Positions 18,020 to 26,127 of a stretch of DNA of 64,000 nucleotides are shown here, one piece after another. Positions within the stretch are counted from its first letter, which is position 1; the number at the start of each line of letters is the position of its first letter. Under the pieces are notes generated by a model, which was not told where the DNA came from, did not search any database, and was given only the letters and a program-made list of their open reading frames with translations. The position numbers were made by a program, and so were the translations under genes. Source of the DNA: JAWVFK01 sp033856175 (GTDB taxonomy: Bacteria; Actinomycetota; Thermoleophilia; Solirubrobacterales; 70-9); NCBI GenBank assembly GCA_033856175.1, contig JAWVFK010000041.1, forward strand, positions 124,001 to 188,000, written 5' to 3'.

Positions 18020-19126
18020 ATGGACAGGTTCGGCCGCATGATCGAAGCCGAGGGCCGGGCGGCGACGTTGCGCAAGCTCGGAGGCCTGCTCTTCGGAATG
18101 GGCATGTTCATGGTCTTTCTGCGCAAGGGGTCGAACAACTTCGATCACAACTGGGGGAGCTTCCTGCTTTTCCTCGTGCTTGCGGTCCCCGCTGTCGTTC
18201 TCTACGGCCTCGGCCTGCGCGGCGAGAGGCTGCAGCCCAGCGGCGCCGTGATCGGCGAGCTGGCGCCGTGGCGGATCGTCTTCCTCGTCTTCGGCCTGCT
18301 GCTCGTGCCGCTGGCGCTGTTCCAGTTCATCGACATGATCGGCGGCACTCCCGGCGCCACCCTCAACGTCGCCTGGGTCTTCGGGGTTACGGCGGCGCTT
18401 GCAGTGGTTGCCTCGCACGAAGGCCGCGCGACGTACATGAGCCTGTTGGCCGGCCTGGCGCTGGTCGTCGTATGGACGGCCCTGATCGACAAGATCTTCA
18501 ACATCAACGACGGCCACACGAGCCTCTATCGGTGGTCGCTGTTGATCCTCGCGGGCATCTTCGCCGCCGCCGCGGCGTCACTGGCCAACCGCGCCGACCC
18601 GCTCGACAACAAGCGCTCCAACGAGCTGGTCACGGTGGCTGGAATCACGGCCGTGCTCGCCGCTGGGCTGAGCATTGCGACGATCGTCGGCCTTACCAGC
18701 GGCGTCTCCGTCGCACCGGGTGGGATCAAGTCGACCCTCTTGTGGGAGATCGTCCTGCTCGTCGTGTCGGTCGCGCTTGTGGCTTACGGCTCCTATCGAG
18801 GCGCTCGCGGGCCGTCCTACGTCGGCGCGATTGGCATCTTCATCTTCCTGCTCGTCGCCGGCTTCGATCTCAACGGCGACCCGCCGGACGGCAAGGTCAT
18901 CGGCTGGCCGCTGCTGCTGGTGATCGCGGGCGGTGCCGCGCTGGCGCTGAGCCTGCGGCCAGAGCCCGGGGTTCGGCGGCCTGCCGCCACACCGGCAGCC
19001 ACCCCCGCAGCGGCTGGGGCTCCTGACACCCCCGCCGCGCCACCGGCTGGGGCCCCGACTGACGCCGGTGCGCCTGGGACCCCGGGTGCTCCGCAGCAGC
19101 CCGGGTCCGGCGCAGACCCCTTCTAG
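18020..19126 (+). CDS. Polytopic membrane protein of unknown function
   Basis: 368 aa from ATG 18020, behind GGAGAAAGGGG at about -16 to -6. About nine to ten hydrophobic helices fill residues ~20-315 (FGMGMFMVFL, FLLFLVLAVPAVVLYGLGL, IVFLVFGLLLVPLALFQFI and so on). The last ~50 residues are an Ala/Pro/Gly-rich cytoplasmic or periplasmic tail. I recognise no transporter or enzyme motif. The 5' leader contains the inverted repeat at 17956-17987. Probably transcribed separately from the dehydrogenase. Confidence 0.7.
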   Translation: MDRFGRMIEAEGRAATLRKLGGLLFGMGMFMVFLRKGSNNFDHNWGSFLLFLVLAVPAVVLYGLGLRGERLQPSGAVIGELAPWRIVFLVFGLLLVPLALFQFIDMIGGTPGATLNVAWVFGVTAALAVVASHEGRATYMSLLAGLALVVVWTALIDKIFNINDGHTSLYRWSLLILAGIFAAAAASLANRADPLDNKRSNELVTVAGITAVLAAGLSIATIVGLTSGVSVAPGGIKSTLLWEIVLLVVSVALVAYGSYRGARGPSYVGAIGIFIFLLVAGFDLNGDPPDGKVIGWPLLLVIAGGAALALSLRPEPGVRRPAATPAATPAAAGAPDTPAAPPAGAPTDAGAPGTPGAPQQPGSGADPF

Positions 19127-19231
19127 CGGCCGAGCTACATCGCGATCGCACTGCCGCCCGGGCGCGATCGCGACTGTCCAAGGCCACTGGGCGCTGCCCC
19201 GCGCGGTGAGCGGCGTTTCGGCATCCGCCAC

Positions 19232-19237
19232 TAGGCT
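19232..19237 (+). promoter_or_regulatory. -10 box upstream of the UDP-GlcNAc 2-epimerase gene
   Basis: TAGGCT ends nine bases before the ATG at 19247, leaving no space for a ribosome site. Confidence 0.4.
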
Positions 19238-19246
19238 GGCGCCGCG

Positions 19247-20320
19247 ATGAGAATCGTCTACGTCCTCGGCACCCGCCCGAACCTGGTCAAGATGGCGCCG
19301 GTCATCGCCGCCCTGCGTGAGCGGCTGCCCGACTCGCGCCACACGATCGTCCACACCGGCCAGCACTACGACCGGATGATGTCCGAGGTCTTCTTCGAGC
19401 AGCTCCGCGTGCCCGAGCCCGATCACACGCTCGGCGTCGGCTCCGGCAGCCACGCCGAGCAGACGGCACGGGTGATCGAGCGGATCGAGCCGATTCTCGT
19501 CGCCGAGCAGCCCGACCTGACCCTCGTGCCGGGCGACGTCAACTCGACCTTCGCCGCCGCCCTGGTCGCCGCCAAGCTCGGGCTGGCGATCGGCCACGTC
19601 GAGTCGGGGCTGCGCAGCTTCGACCGCTCGATGCCGGAGGAGCTCAACCGGCTGCTGACCGACCAGCTGGCCGACCAGCTCTATTACCACTCGGCCGAGG
19701 CGGCGGACAACATGGCGCGAGAGGGGATCGCGGCCGAGCGGATGCACTTCGTCGGCAACACGATGATCGACACCCTGGTCGCGCTGGAGGAGCGCTTTCG
19801 CGCGGTCGAGGCCGCGAAGCAGCTCGGCTACGAGGCCGGCAGCTACCTGCTGGTGACGCTGCACCGGCCGGCGCTCGTCGACGGCCCGCTGCTCGCCGCG
19901 GCCATGGACCGTCTCGACGATCTGGGCGCGAGCCTCCCCGTGCTGTTCCCGGTCCATCCGCGCACCCGCAAGATGCTCGGCGAGAGCGGCGGTGAGTGGC
20001 CGAACGTCGGCCTCGTCGATCCCGTCGGCTACCTCGACTTCCTCTCGCTGCAGGCGGACGCCCGCGCTGTGCTCACCGACTCGGGCGGCGTCCAGGAGGA
20101 GACGACCTACCTCAACGTGCCCTGCTTCACCCTGCGCGACAACACCGAGCGCCCGGTGACCGTCAGTGCCGGCACCAACGAGCTGATCGGCCTGGCGCCG
20201 GAGCGGATCGCCGAGATCCTGCCCAAGCTCGAGCGGCCGAAGCTGGCGAGCGAGCCGCCGCCGCTCTGGGACGGCAGGGCCGCCGAGCGGATCGCCGACG
20301 TGGTCGCCGCCGGAGCCTAG
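19247..20320 (+). CDS. wecB: UDP-N-acetylglucosamine 2-epimerase (non-hydrolysing)
   Basis: 357 aa, normal family length. It converts UDP-GlcNAc to UDP-ManNAc, a precursor of surface polysaccharides. Visible motifs are GTRPNLVKMAPVI at the N-terminus, TGQHYDRMMSEVFF, the catalytic Asp in VPGDVNSTFA, the two catalytic Glu in HVESGLRSFDRSMPEELNR, the His in TLHRP, and LTDSGGVQEE for uridine-nucleotide binding. The usual GTRPE is GTRPN here. The gene sits 2.6 kb from the glycan operon at 22885-31624 but on the opposite strand. It could feed that pathway or cell-wall linkage units. Confidence 0.9.
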   Translation: MRIVYVLGTRPNLVKMAPVIAALRERLPDSRHTIVHTGQHYDRMMSEVFFEQLRVPEPDHTLGVGSGSHAEQTARVIERIEPILVAEQPDLTLVPGDVNSTFAAALVAAKLGLAIGHVESGLRSFDRSMPEELNRLLTDQLADQLYYHSAEAADNMAREGIAAERMHFVGNTMIDTLVALEERFRAVEAAKQLGYEAGSYLLVTLHRPALVDGPLLAAAMDRLDDLGASLPVLFPVHPRTRKMLGESGGEWPNVGLVDPVGYLDFLSLQADARAVLTDSGGVQEETTYLNVPCFTLRDNTERPVTVSAGTNELIGLAPERIAEILPKLERPKLASEPPPLWDGRAAERIADVVAAGA

Positions 20321-21561
20321 GCTCGCGCGACCATGCGCGCCCGCGGAGCGCGGGGATCGCGCTCGGCGTCGCGCGGATCGGGCCGCCCCTGCCACTCGTT
20401 GAGCGGCATCCGCACGAGGATCCGCGTTCCCACGCCCTCTTCGCTTTCAACGGCGATCGTGCCGCCGTGGCCGTCGATGATCGCGCTGACGATCGACAGT
20501 CCGAGGCCGGCGCCCTCGGCGGAGCCGTTGAGAGCGTTCGATGATCGGTAGAAGCGCTCGAACAGGCGATCGCGCTCTGCCTCGGGCACGCCGATCCCGG
20601 TATCGCTGACGCTGACGAGGATCTCGTCGGCATCGCGCCAGAGGCGCAGCTTGACCTGTCCGCCCGCGGGCGTGAACTTGAGCGCGTTGGAGAGCAGGTT
20701 GTCGAGCGCCTGGGCCAGGCGGTCGGGATCGCCCTTCTGCAACGGAACCGGCTCTATCTCGGCCGAAAGCTCGATCTCGCGCTTGTCGGCGGTCAGCATC
20801 GCCGTCTCGATCGACTCGGCGGCGATCTTGTCGAGCTCGACCGCGCCCATCTCGATCTCGAAGCTGCCGGCCTCGAGCTGCGCCGCGAAGAGCAGATCGC
20901 CCACCAGCCTCAGCAGCCGGTTGGCGTTGCGCTCGATGACCTCGACCGAGCGCTGCCCCTTCTCCGAGACAGAGGCCGAATCGCCCGAGATCAGGTCGAG
21001 GTAGCCGATGATCGAGGTCAGCGGCGTGCGCAGCTCATGTGAGACGAGGGCGAAGAACTCGTTCTTGAGCCGCTGCGCCTCCTGCTGGGCGTGCTCACGC
21101 TCACGCGTCTCGCGCTGGTTCTGCTCGCGCAGGCTGCGCTCTTTCTCGAGGCCATGCAAGAGCCGCAGCGTCAGGTCGAGGACCCTGCCCATGCCGCGGA
21201 GGACGTTGACGTCGACCTTCTCGAAGGGCTCTTCGCCGAAGCGGCCGACCAGCAGGCGGTTCTCGGCGTCGTCGCCGATCGGAACTGTCAGGACGCTGCA
21301 GCGGCCCAGGCCTTCGAGCTCCAGCGGCGTCTCCTCGTGGGCGGCGGCCACGAGCATCTCGGCGGGAACCTGCCCACGGGGGAAGCCGACCGAGGTGACG
21401 AGCGAACGGCCGCGGACGATCGCCGCTATCTCGGCGTCGAGCGCCTCGGCGGCTCGCTCGGCCGCGCGATCGGCGGCGATCGCGACGTCCTCGACCGACG
21501 AGACGATGTCGAGGAACTCGACCAGCTGCTGCGTCGACCAGCTCGAATTCGAAGGCGGCAT
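20317..21561 (-). CDS. Soluble sensor histidine kinase
   Basis: 414 aa with no membrane helices. Residues ~12-135 look like a GAF-type sensor, ~138-170 are coiled coil, and HisKA has the phospho-His at 175 (ALVSHELRTPLTS). The ATPase domain carries N-box DNLLSNALKFTPAGG, G1 DTGIGVP, F-box FERFYRS and G2 AGLGLSI. Its ATG overlaps the stop of the FIST gene (TGATG), so the pair is translationally coupled. The FIST protein is likely its input partner. No response regulator lies next to it. The 3' end overlaps the convergent wecB by four bases. Confidence 0.9.
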   Translation of the reverse strand: MPPSNSSWSTQQLVEFLDIVSSVEDVAIAADRAAERAAEALDAEIAAIVRGRSLVTSVGFPRGQVPAEMLVAAAHEETPLELEGLGRCSVLTVPIGDDAENRLLVGRFGEEPFEKVDVNVLRGMGRVLDLTLRLLHGLEKERSLREQNQRETREREHAQQEAQRLKNEFFALVSHELRTPLTSIIGYLDLISGDSASVSEKGQRSVEVIERNANRLLRLVGDLLFAAQLEAGSFEIEMGAVELDKIAAESIETAMLTADKREIELSAEIEPVPLQKGDPDRLAQALDNLLSNALKFTPAGGQVKLRLWRDADEILVSVSDTGIGVPEAERDRLFERFYRSSNALNGSAEGAGLGLSIVSAIIDGHGGTIAVESEEGVGTRILVRMPLNEWQGRPDPRDAERDPRAPRARMVARA

Positions 21562-22754
21562 CAGCTCATCGCCAGGACCACGAGGGTCTGGTTGTGGAAG
21601 CCGCTGACGCCCTGGGTGCGGGCGATCTCGCCGTAGGTGTAGAAGCCGGCGACGGGCGCTCCGCCGGCGGTGGCGGCGATGCGGTCGATCTCGGCCTTGA
21701 CGCCCTCGTCGCCGAGGACCCCCCGCCGAGCGATGCAGTCGAAGGCCAGCAGCCCCAGCGGGTTCCTGCCCTCGAGGCCGCCGAGCGCGTCGTTGCAGGC
21801 TGCGTCGGTCGCGTCGAGCACAGAGTTGTCGTCGCCCTCCATGAACCAGGTGAGCCCGCCCTGTGGCACCTCGGCGATGCAGCCGAGCGAGCGATCGGCG
21901 AAATCGGCCTCGCCGACGAAGCGAACGGCCTCCTCGCCGCTGCGCCGCGCCAGGCCGAGCGGGTGGGTCTGGGCGAAGAACGTGAACGCGGCGGGGTCGG
22001 TGTGGGCCTCGGGCGGAGCGCTCAGGCGCTCGAGGTAGACGTCGAGCGCGGGCTCGTTGTCGATCGTCAGCACGCGGTTGCCCTCGCTGCGGGTTACGAG
22101 CATCGGCTCCCCGACCCTGCGCCAGCCGTGGCGGACGCCGATGCCCATCGGCTCGTCGGAGCCGAGCGCGGCGGCGACGACGGCGTCGGTCAGCACCAGG
22201 CCGTCGATCAGCTGATGCGTTGCCTTCATCTTCAGGTCGTCGCCGGCACAGCCGCCGACAAGCGGTACGGCGGCGCCGACCTCGCCGTAGGCGCCGCGGA
22301 CGATCTCCTGCTGGTCGCCGGCGAGGCCGTCGGTCAGCAGGACAAGGACGTTGTGCTCGCGACGCTCGAGCAGCGCCATGCAGGAGGCGGCCTCGGCGCC
22401 GGCGTCGCGCAGCCGTGACGAGGCCTTCGTCGCCATGCCGGTGGAAGCTGAGAAGCCCTGGCCACCGATCGCGGTGATCACGACACCCGCCGTGCCGGGG
22501 CCCGAGCTGGCGATCTCGCCAGCCGTCGAGCAGCCGATCAGCGGAACCCCGGGCGCCGCGTCGCGGATGCCGCCGAGCAGGGCCTCGAGGTCATACGAGT
22601 CCGAGCTGAAGACGATCAGCAGCTTGGCGTCGTCGTGCTGGAGCGCTTCGGCCGCCGCATCGGCTCCGGCCTGCCGCGACTCAGCGACGCTCGATCTGCC
22701 GACGCCAACCCAACGCTGAGACGCTTCGGTTCGGTTGTATGTCGTTGTCGCCAC
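21561..22754 (-). CDS. FIST N/C domain signal-sensing protein
   Basis: 397 aa from GTG 22754. FIST_N spans ~15-215 (LLIVFSSDSYDLEALLGGIR, VPLIGCSTAGEI, VLVLLTDGLAGDQQEIV, VPLVGGCAGDD) and FIST_C the remainder (GVRHGWRR, EPALDVYLERLS, GEADFADRSLG, NPLGLLAFDCIARR). FIST domains are thought to bind small ligands such as amino acids. The gene is directly coupled to the soluble histidine kinase, which suggests a cytoplasmic two-protein sensor. Confidence 0.88.
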   Translation of the reverse strand: MATTTYNRTEASQRWVGVGRSSVAESRQAGADAAAEALQHDDAKLLIVFSSDSYDLEALLGGIRDAAPGVPLIGCSTAGEIASSGPGTAGVVITAIGGQGFSASTGMATKASSRLRDAGAEAASCMALLERREHNVLVLLTDGLAGDQQEIVRGAYGEVGAAVPLVGGCAGDDLKMKATHQLIDGLVLTDAVVAAALGSDEPMGIGVRHGWRRVGEPMLVTRSEGNRVLTIDNEPALDVYLERLSAPPEAHTDPAAFTFFAQTHPLGLARRSGEEAVRFVGEADFADRSLGCIAEVPQGGLTWFMEGDDNSVLDATDAACNDALGGLEGRNPLGLLAFDCIARRGVLGDEGVKAEIDRIAATAGGAPVAGFYTYGEIARTQGVSGFHNQTLVVLAMS

Positions 22755-22808
22755 TGGGTCGTAGGTACGTCATCGGTCGCACCCTGGATCAACACAAGGG
22801 GGCGAATC

Positions 22809-22820
22809 GTTTCGTGAAAC
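22809..22820. promoter_or_regulatory. Palindrome upstream of the FIST/kinase operon
   Basis: GTTTC-GT-GAAAC lies in the 130-bp gap between the sulfotransferase operon and the FIST start, about 55 bp before the GTG. A second short GGTC/GACC repeat is at 22832-22848. Either could be an operator or part of the 3' end of the glycan operon; evidence is only the symmetry. Confidence 0.3.
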
Positions 22821-22884
22821 CTTTATCGGCTGGTCCCCCGCCAGACCTTGAATCGGATTTCTGGGTTTTGCTGGGACCGGGCGC

Positions 22885-23796
22885 TCAGGGGGTGTCGTCG
22901 GCACGCGCTTCGCTGAGCGCGTCCTCGAGCAGCCCGCGGGCGGGGGTGTCGGCGACGATCAGTCGCTCGAGCGCGCCGGCATAGCGCTTGGTCACGCGAC
23001 GCCGGCGACCCGCCGAGAGGCCCTGGCGCCAGCGGCCGGCGTTGGCGCGGTCGGGCCGCAGGCGGCGATCGAAGAACCAGCGCATGTCCTGCTCGTCGTC
23101 GAGCTCGAGAAACTCCAGCAGCCGTTCGTAGGTCGCGTCACGGTCGCGCTCGACGAGGTCTTCGACCCGCAGCATCATCAGCCGCTCGGCCGGCAGCTCC
23201 GCGGCGCCGCGCTCGGTCGCCGCCAGCCGCTCTTCCCACCAGGCCAGGGCGGGCTTGAATCGGTCCGGGCCGAAGCTCTGGTGAACCAGCGAGGCCGCCG
23301 TGTCGCGGCCGTCGCGGAGGATGTGGATGATCTTGGCCTCGGGAAAGAGCTCGAGCAGGGTCGCCCCCGAGGCGACGTTGTTCTTCGTGTGCTCGACCCA
23401 GCTCGGCTTGCCCTCGGCGCTGGCGAAGGGGTCGAGCAGCGAGCGTATGAGGTCGGCGCTGGCGCCGAAGGGGTGGCTGCGGTAGTCGCGCTCGAACTGC
23501 GCGACCGCCGGCTCGAAGTCCTCGGCTGCGACGTAGCGGCTCAACCCCCGGGGGCTGCCGTCGGAATGGGTGCTCTCCCACCACGGGCCGCGCAGCTCGG
23601 CGACGAATCGCTCCAGCTCCGTGCGTCCTGCCAGCAGCGCCGGCAGGCCCGGGGGGTCGGAGTGGAAGCGGACCTCCACGGGGACGGTCCGGTAGCGCGA
23701 GTGGCGGTTGAGCAGGCGGGCGAGGGCGTGCGAGCCGCAGCGACCGGTGCCGCCGATGAACAGGGGGTCGGGCGGGGTTCGCTCTGGTGCTGACAT
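22885..23796 (-). CDS. Sulfotransferase family protein (third of three in tandem)
   Basis: 303 aa. The 5'-phosphosulfate loop is FIGGTGRCGSHALA (13-26), and the 3'-phosphate motif is HILRDGRDTAASLV near 165-178. The family uses PAPS to sulfate hydroxyls or amines of glycans, lipids or small molecules. Soluble, no signal peptide. It is the last gene of the eight-gene operon, 16 bp after the second sulfotransferase. The three paralogues differ enough in the acceptor region (residues ~30-120) to suggest different acceptor positions. Confidence 0.88.
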   Translation of the reverse strand: MSAPERTPPDPLFIGGTGRCGSHALARLLNRHSRYRTVPVEVRFHSDPPGLPALLAGRTELERFVAELRGPWWESTHSDGSPRGLSRYVAAEDFEPAVAQFERDYRSHPFGASADLIRSLLDPFASAEGKPSWVEHTKNNVASGATLLELFPEAKIIHILRDGRDTAASLVHQSFGPDRFKPALAWWEERLAATERGAAELPAERLMMLRVEDLVERDRDATYERLLEFLELDDEQDMRWFFDRRLRPDRANAGRWRQGLSAGRRRRVTKRYAGALERLIVADTPARGLLEDALSEARADDTP

Positions 23797-23812
23797 CGGC
23801 CGGGAGCGGCGC

Positions 23813-24742
23813 TCAGGCCGGCGCGCCGACGGCGCCGACGCTGGCGAGGAAGCTCTCGAAGACCGGCTTGGCGGGGGTGTCGGCCGCGATCAATCGCTGC
23901 AGCGAGGCCGCGTAGCGGGCGTCGACCTCGTCGGCCTCGGCGTCGGCGAGGCCCTTGCGCCAGCGGCCGATGTTCGCTTGGGCCGGCCCGATCTCCTCGT
24001 CGAAGTAGCGGCGCATCCCCGGCTGGCGGCGGCCGCGCAGCAGGCGGCGCTCGCCGATGAAGTCGAAGAGCCGCTCGAGCGAGCCCTCGCGATCCTCGGC
24101 GACGAACTGCTCGAAACTGACGACCATGACCCGCTCGGGGTCGGCGTCGGCGACGCCCTGCTCGCAGAGCCCGACCCGCTTCTCCCACCAGTCGAGCGAC
24201 TCCAGCAGGGTGTCGGGGCCCCAGGTCTTGAGCGCCACCGAGGTGGCGACGTCGCGGCCGTCGCGAATGATGTGGATCGCCTTGGCGTCGGGCAGCAGTC
24301 GCAGCAGGACCGGCGAGGCCTGCGCGGTGCGCTTGGTCATCTCGACCCAGCCGCGCTTCTTGGCCTGCTCGGCCACCGGGTCGAGCAGCTCGCGGATCAG
24401 CGTCGAGCTCGCGCCCCAGGGGTCCTCGGGGTAGTCGGCCTCGAAGGCGTTGACCGCTCTGATGAACGTCTCCTCGGGGATCTCCTTGTGGAGGCCGCTG
24501 GTGCGGCCCTGGGTCGTCGTTCGCTTCCACCAGCGCCCCCGCAGCTGCTCGAGGAACGCCCGCAGCTCGCAGGCGCCGCTCAGCAGGCCCGGCAGCCCGT
24601 TCGGGTCGGCGTGGAAGCGGACCTCGGCGTGGACGCGGCGGTAGTCGGAGTGGCGGTTGAGGACGGCGGAGAGGGCGTGGGTGCCGCAGCGCCCGGTGCC
24701 GCCGACGAAGAGCCGCTTCGGCGGATCAGACCGCAGCAGCAT
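23813..24742 (-). CDS. Sulfotransferase family protein (second of three)
   Basis: 309 aa. 5'-phosphosulfate loop VGGTGRCGTHALSAVL (13-28) and 3'-phosphate motif HIIRDGRDVATSVAL. It shares WWxKR, GKGxAxAD-like and AADTPxxP segments with both neighbours, so the three genes arose by tandem duplication. The ATG at 24742 overlaps the end of the upstream sulfotransferase by 17 bases. Expected to be cytoplasmic and PAPS-dependent; acceptor unknown but probably the glycan built by the upstream glycosyltransferases. Confidence 0.88.
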   Translation of the reverse strand: MLLRSDPPKRLFVGGTGRCGTHALSAVLNRHSDYRRVHAEVRFHADPNGLPGLLSGACELRAFLEQLRGRWWKRTTTQGRTSGLHKEIPEETFIRAVNAFEADYPEDPWGASSTLIRELLDPVAEQAKKRGWVEMTKRTAQASPVLLRLLPDAKAIHIIRDGRDVATSVALKTWGPDTLLESLDWWEKRVGLCEQGVADADPERVMVVSFEQFVAEDREGSLERLFDFIGERRLLRGRRQPGMRRYFDEEIGPAQANIGRWRKGLADAEADEVDARYAASLQRLIAADTPAKPVFESFLASVGAVGAPA

Positions 24743-25667
24743 CGGCTCGTGCGGGGGCGTCGTTGGCGGAATCGAGGAAGCGCTCGAACAGCGGCCGGCC
24801 GGGGGTGTCGGCGGCGATCAGGCCCTCGAGCACGGTGGCGAAGTAGGCGTTCAGCGTCTGAGTCTCGTCGGCGGTCAGGTCCTTTCGCCAGCGGCTGACG
24901 TTGGCCGACTCGAGGTTGAAGTGCTCCTCGAAGTAGGCGTGGATCTCGGGCTCGCGATGGCGACGGCGCAGGCGCGGCACGGCGAGGAAGTCGAGCAGCC
25001 GCTCGAAGCTGCGGCGGCGGTCGTTGGCGACGAGGTCCTCGAAGCTGAGGACGAGCAGCCGCTCGGCGGGCACGGCGGCGGCGCCCTGCTCGGCGGCGCT
25101 GAGCCGTCGCTGCCACCAGTCGACGCCCTCGTTCATCGTCTCCGGCGCCCAGTTGAGCGCGACGACCGAGGACGCGACGTCGCGGCCGTCGCGAATGATG
25201 TGGATGACCTTGGCGTCGGGCAGCAGCCCCAGCAGCGTCGGCGCGGCCTGGACGTTGTGCTTGCTCATCTCGACCCAAGAGGGCTTGCGAGCGGCCTCGG
25301 CGATCGGGTCGAGGATGTCGCGGATGAGGCGGCTCGAAGCTCCCTCGGGATCGGCGGCGAATGCGGGCTCAAAGCGCTCGATTGCCGCCTCCAGGGTCTC
25401 GCGCGGGATCCGGCGGTGAAGGCCCGAGGGCTTGCCGTAGCTGTTGCGGCGCTCCCACCAGCGGCCGCGGAGGTCCTCGAGGAAGCTCTCCATCGAGACG
25501 GCGCCGGCGAGCAGACCGGGCAGCGCCTGGGGCGAGCAGTGGAAGTTGCACTCGGTATGGATGCGCCGGTAGCGCGAGTGCTGCCCGACGATCGAGGCGA
25601 GCGCACGCGTGCCGCAGCGCCCGGTGCCGCCGATCAGCACCGGGTCAGGAGCTTTCCGACCTGGCAT
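24726..25667 (-). CDS. Sulfotransferase family protein (first of three)
   Basis: 313 aa from ATG 25667, which overlaps the preceding 160-aa gene by 23 bases; the upstream in-frame extension is antisense-like low-complexity and was rejected. Motifs: LIGGTGRCGTRALASI (11-26) and HIIRDGRDVASSVVAL. A Trp-rich block (DLRGRWWERR) is conserved in all three paralogues and may line the acceptor pocket. PAPS-dependent transfer of sulfate to a glycan or lipid is the family reaction. Confidence 0.87.
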   Translation of the reverse strand: MPGRKAPDPVLIGGTGRCGTRALASIVGQHSRYRRIHTECNFHCSPQALPGLLAGAVSMESFLEDLRGRWWERRNSYGKPSGLHRRIPRETLEAAIERFEPAFAADPEGASSRLIRDILDPIAEAARKPSWVEMSKHNVQAAPTLLGLLPDAKVIHIIRDGRDVASSVVALNWAPETMNEGVDWWQRRLSAAEQGAAAVPAERLLVLSFEDLVANDRRRSFERLLDFLAVPRLRRRHREPEIHAYFEEHFNLESANVSRWRKDLTADETQTLNAYFATVLEGLIAADTPGRPLFERFLDSANDAPARADAAAV

Positions 25668-26127
25668 GGCGCGCGAGTGTACCCAAAGCCTTTTCCAGCT
25701 CAGGCGCGGCAGGGCCGCGGACGGAGACACGTTCGAAGACGTAGCTGCGGCCAATCGTCTCGAGCCGGCGCTCGAGATAGGCGCCGCGGTCGAGCTCGGG
25801 CAGGTGGCGAGCGAAATCGGCCGCTGGCGGCACGTACTCGACGGCACAGCCCGCCTGTCGCAGGGCGGCGAGGTCGTCGGAGTCGGTCAGGACGAGCACC
25901 TCGGCTGGCTCTGCCTCGGCGCTTTGCAGCGCCGCAACGGCCGAGGTGCTGCCAAGGGCCACCAGCAGCAGCTCCAGGTGGTTGCGGCGGCGTCGGGCCG
26001 GGCGCAGCCGGTCGAGCGCGAGCAGCGCCGGCCGCGCGAGCGCCCAGACCGACCGTCGCACCGCCAGCCCCAGGCGATCGGGCAGCAGGCTGAGCAGAAG
26101 CTCGTAGGGCTTGCGGAGGACGATCAT
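25645..26127 (-). CDS. Rossmann-like protein of unknown function in the glycan operon
   Basis: 160 aa. ATG 26127 overlaps the stop of the GT-B glycosyltransferase (ATGA), and the 3' end overlaps the first sulfotransferase. After a basic N-terminus (~1-45), residues 50-100 alternate strand and helix (LELLLVALGSTSAVAAL, EVLVLTDSDDLAAL, AVEYVPP) as in the start of a Rossmann or GT-like fold. The C-terminal half is helical. No glycosyltransferase signature is complete. Its fixed place between the glycosyltransferases and sulfotransferases suggests a role in the same pathway; the function itself is unassigned. Confidence 0.7.
   Translation of the reverse strand: MIVLRKPYELLLSLLPDRLGLAVRRSVWALARPALLALDRLRPARRRRNHLELLLVALGSTSAVAALQSAEAEPAEVLVLTDSDDLAALRQAGCAVEYVPPAADFARHLPELDRGAYLERRLETIGRSYVFERVSVRGPAAPELEKALGTLARHARSESS

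Noticed and set aside
18578..20395. A 605-residue minus-strand frame opposite wecB and the membrane protein
   Set aside because: Shadow frame of two clear plus-strand genes; composition typical of antisense readings in high-GC DNA.
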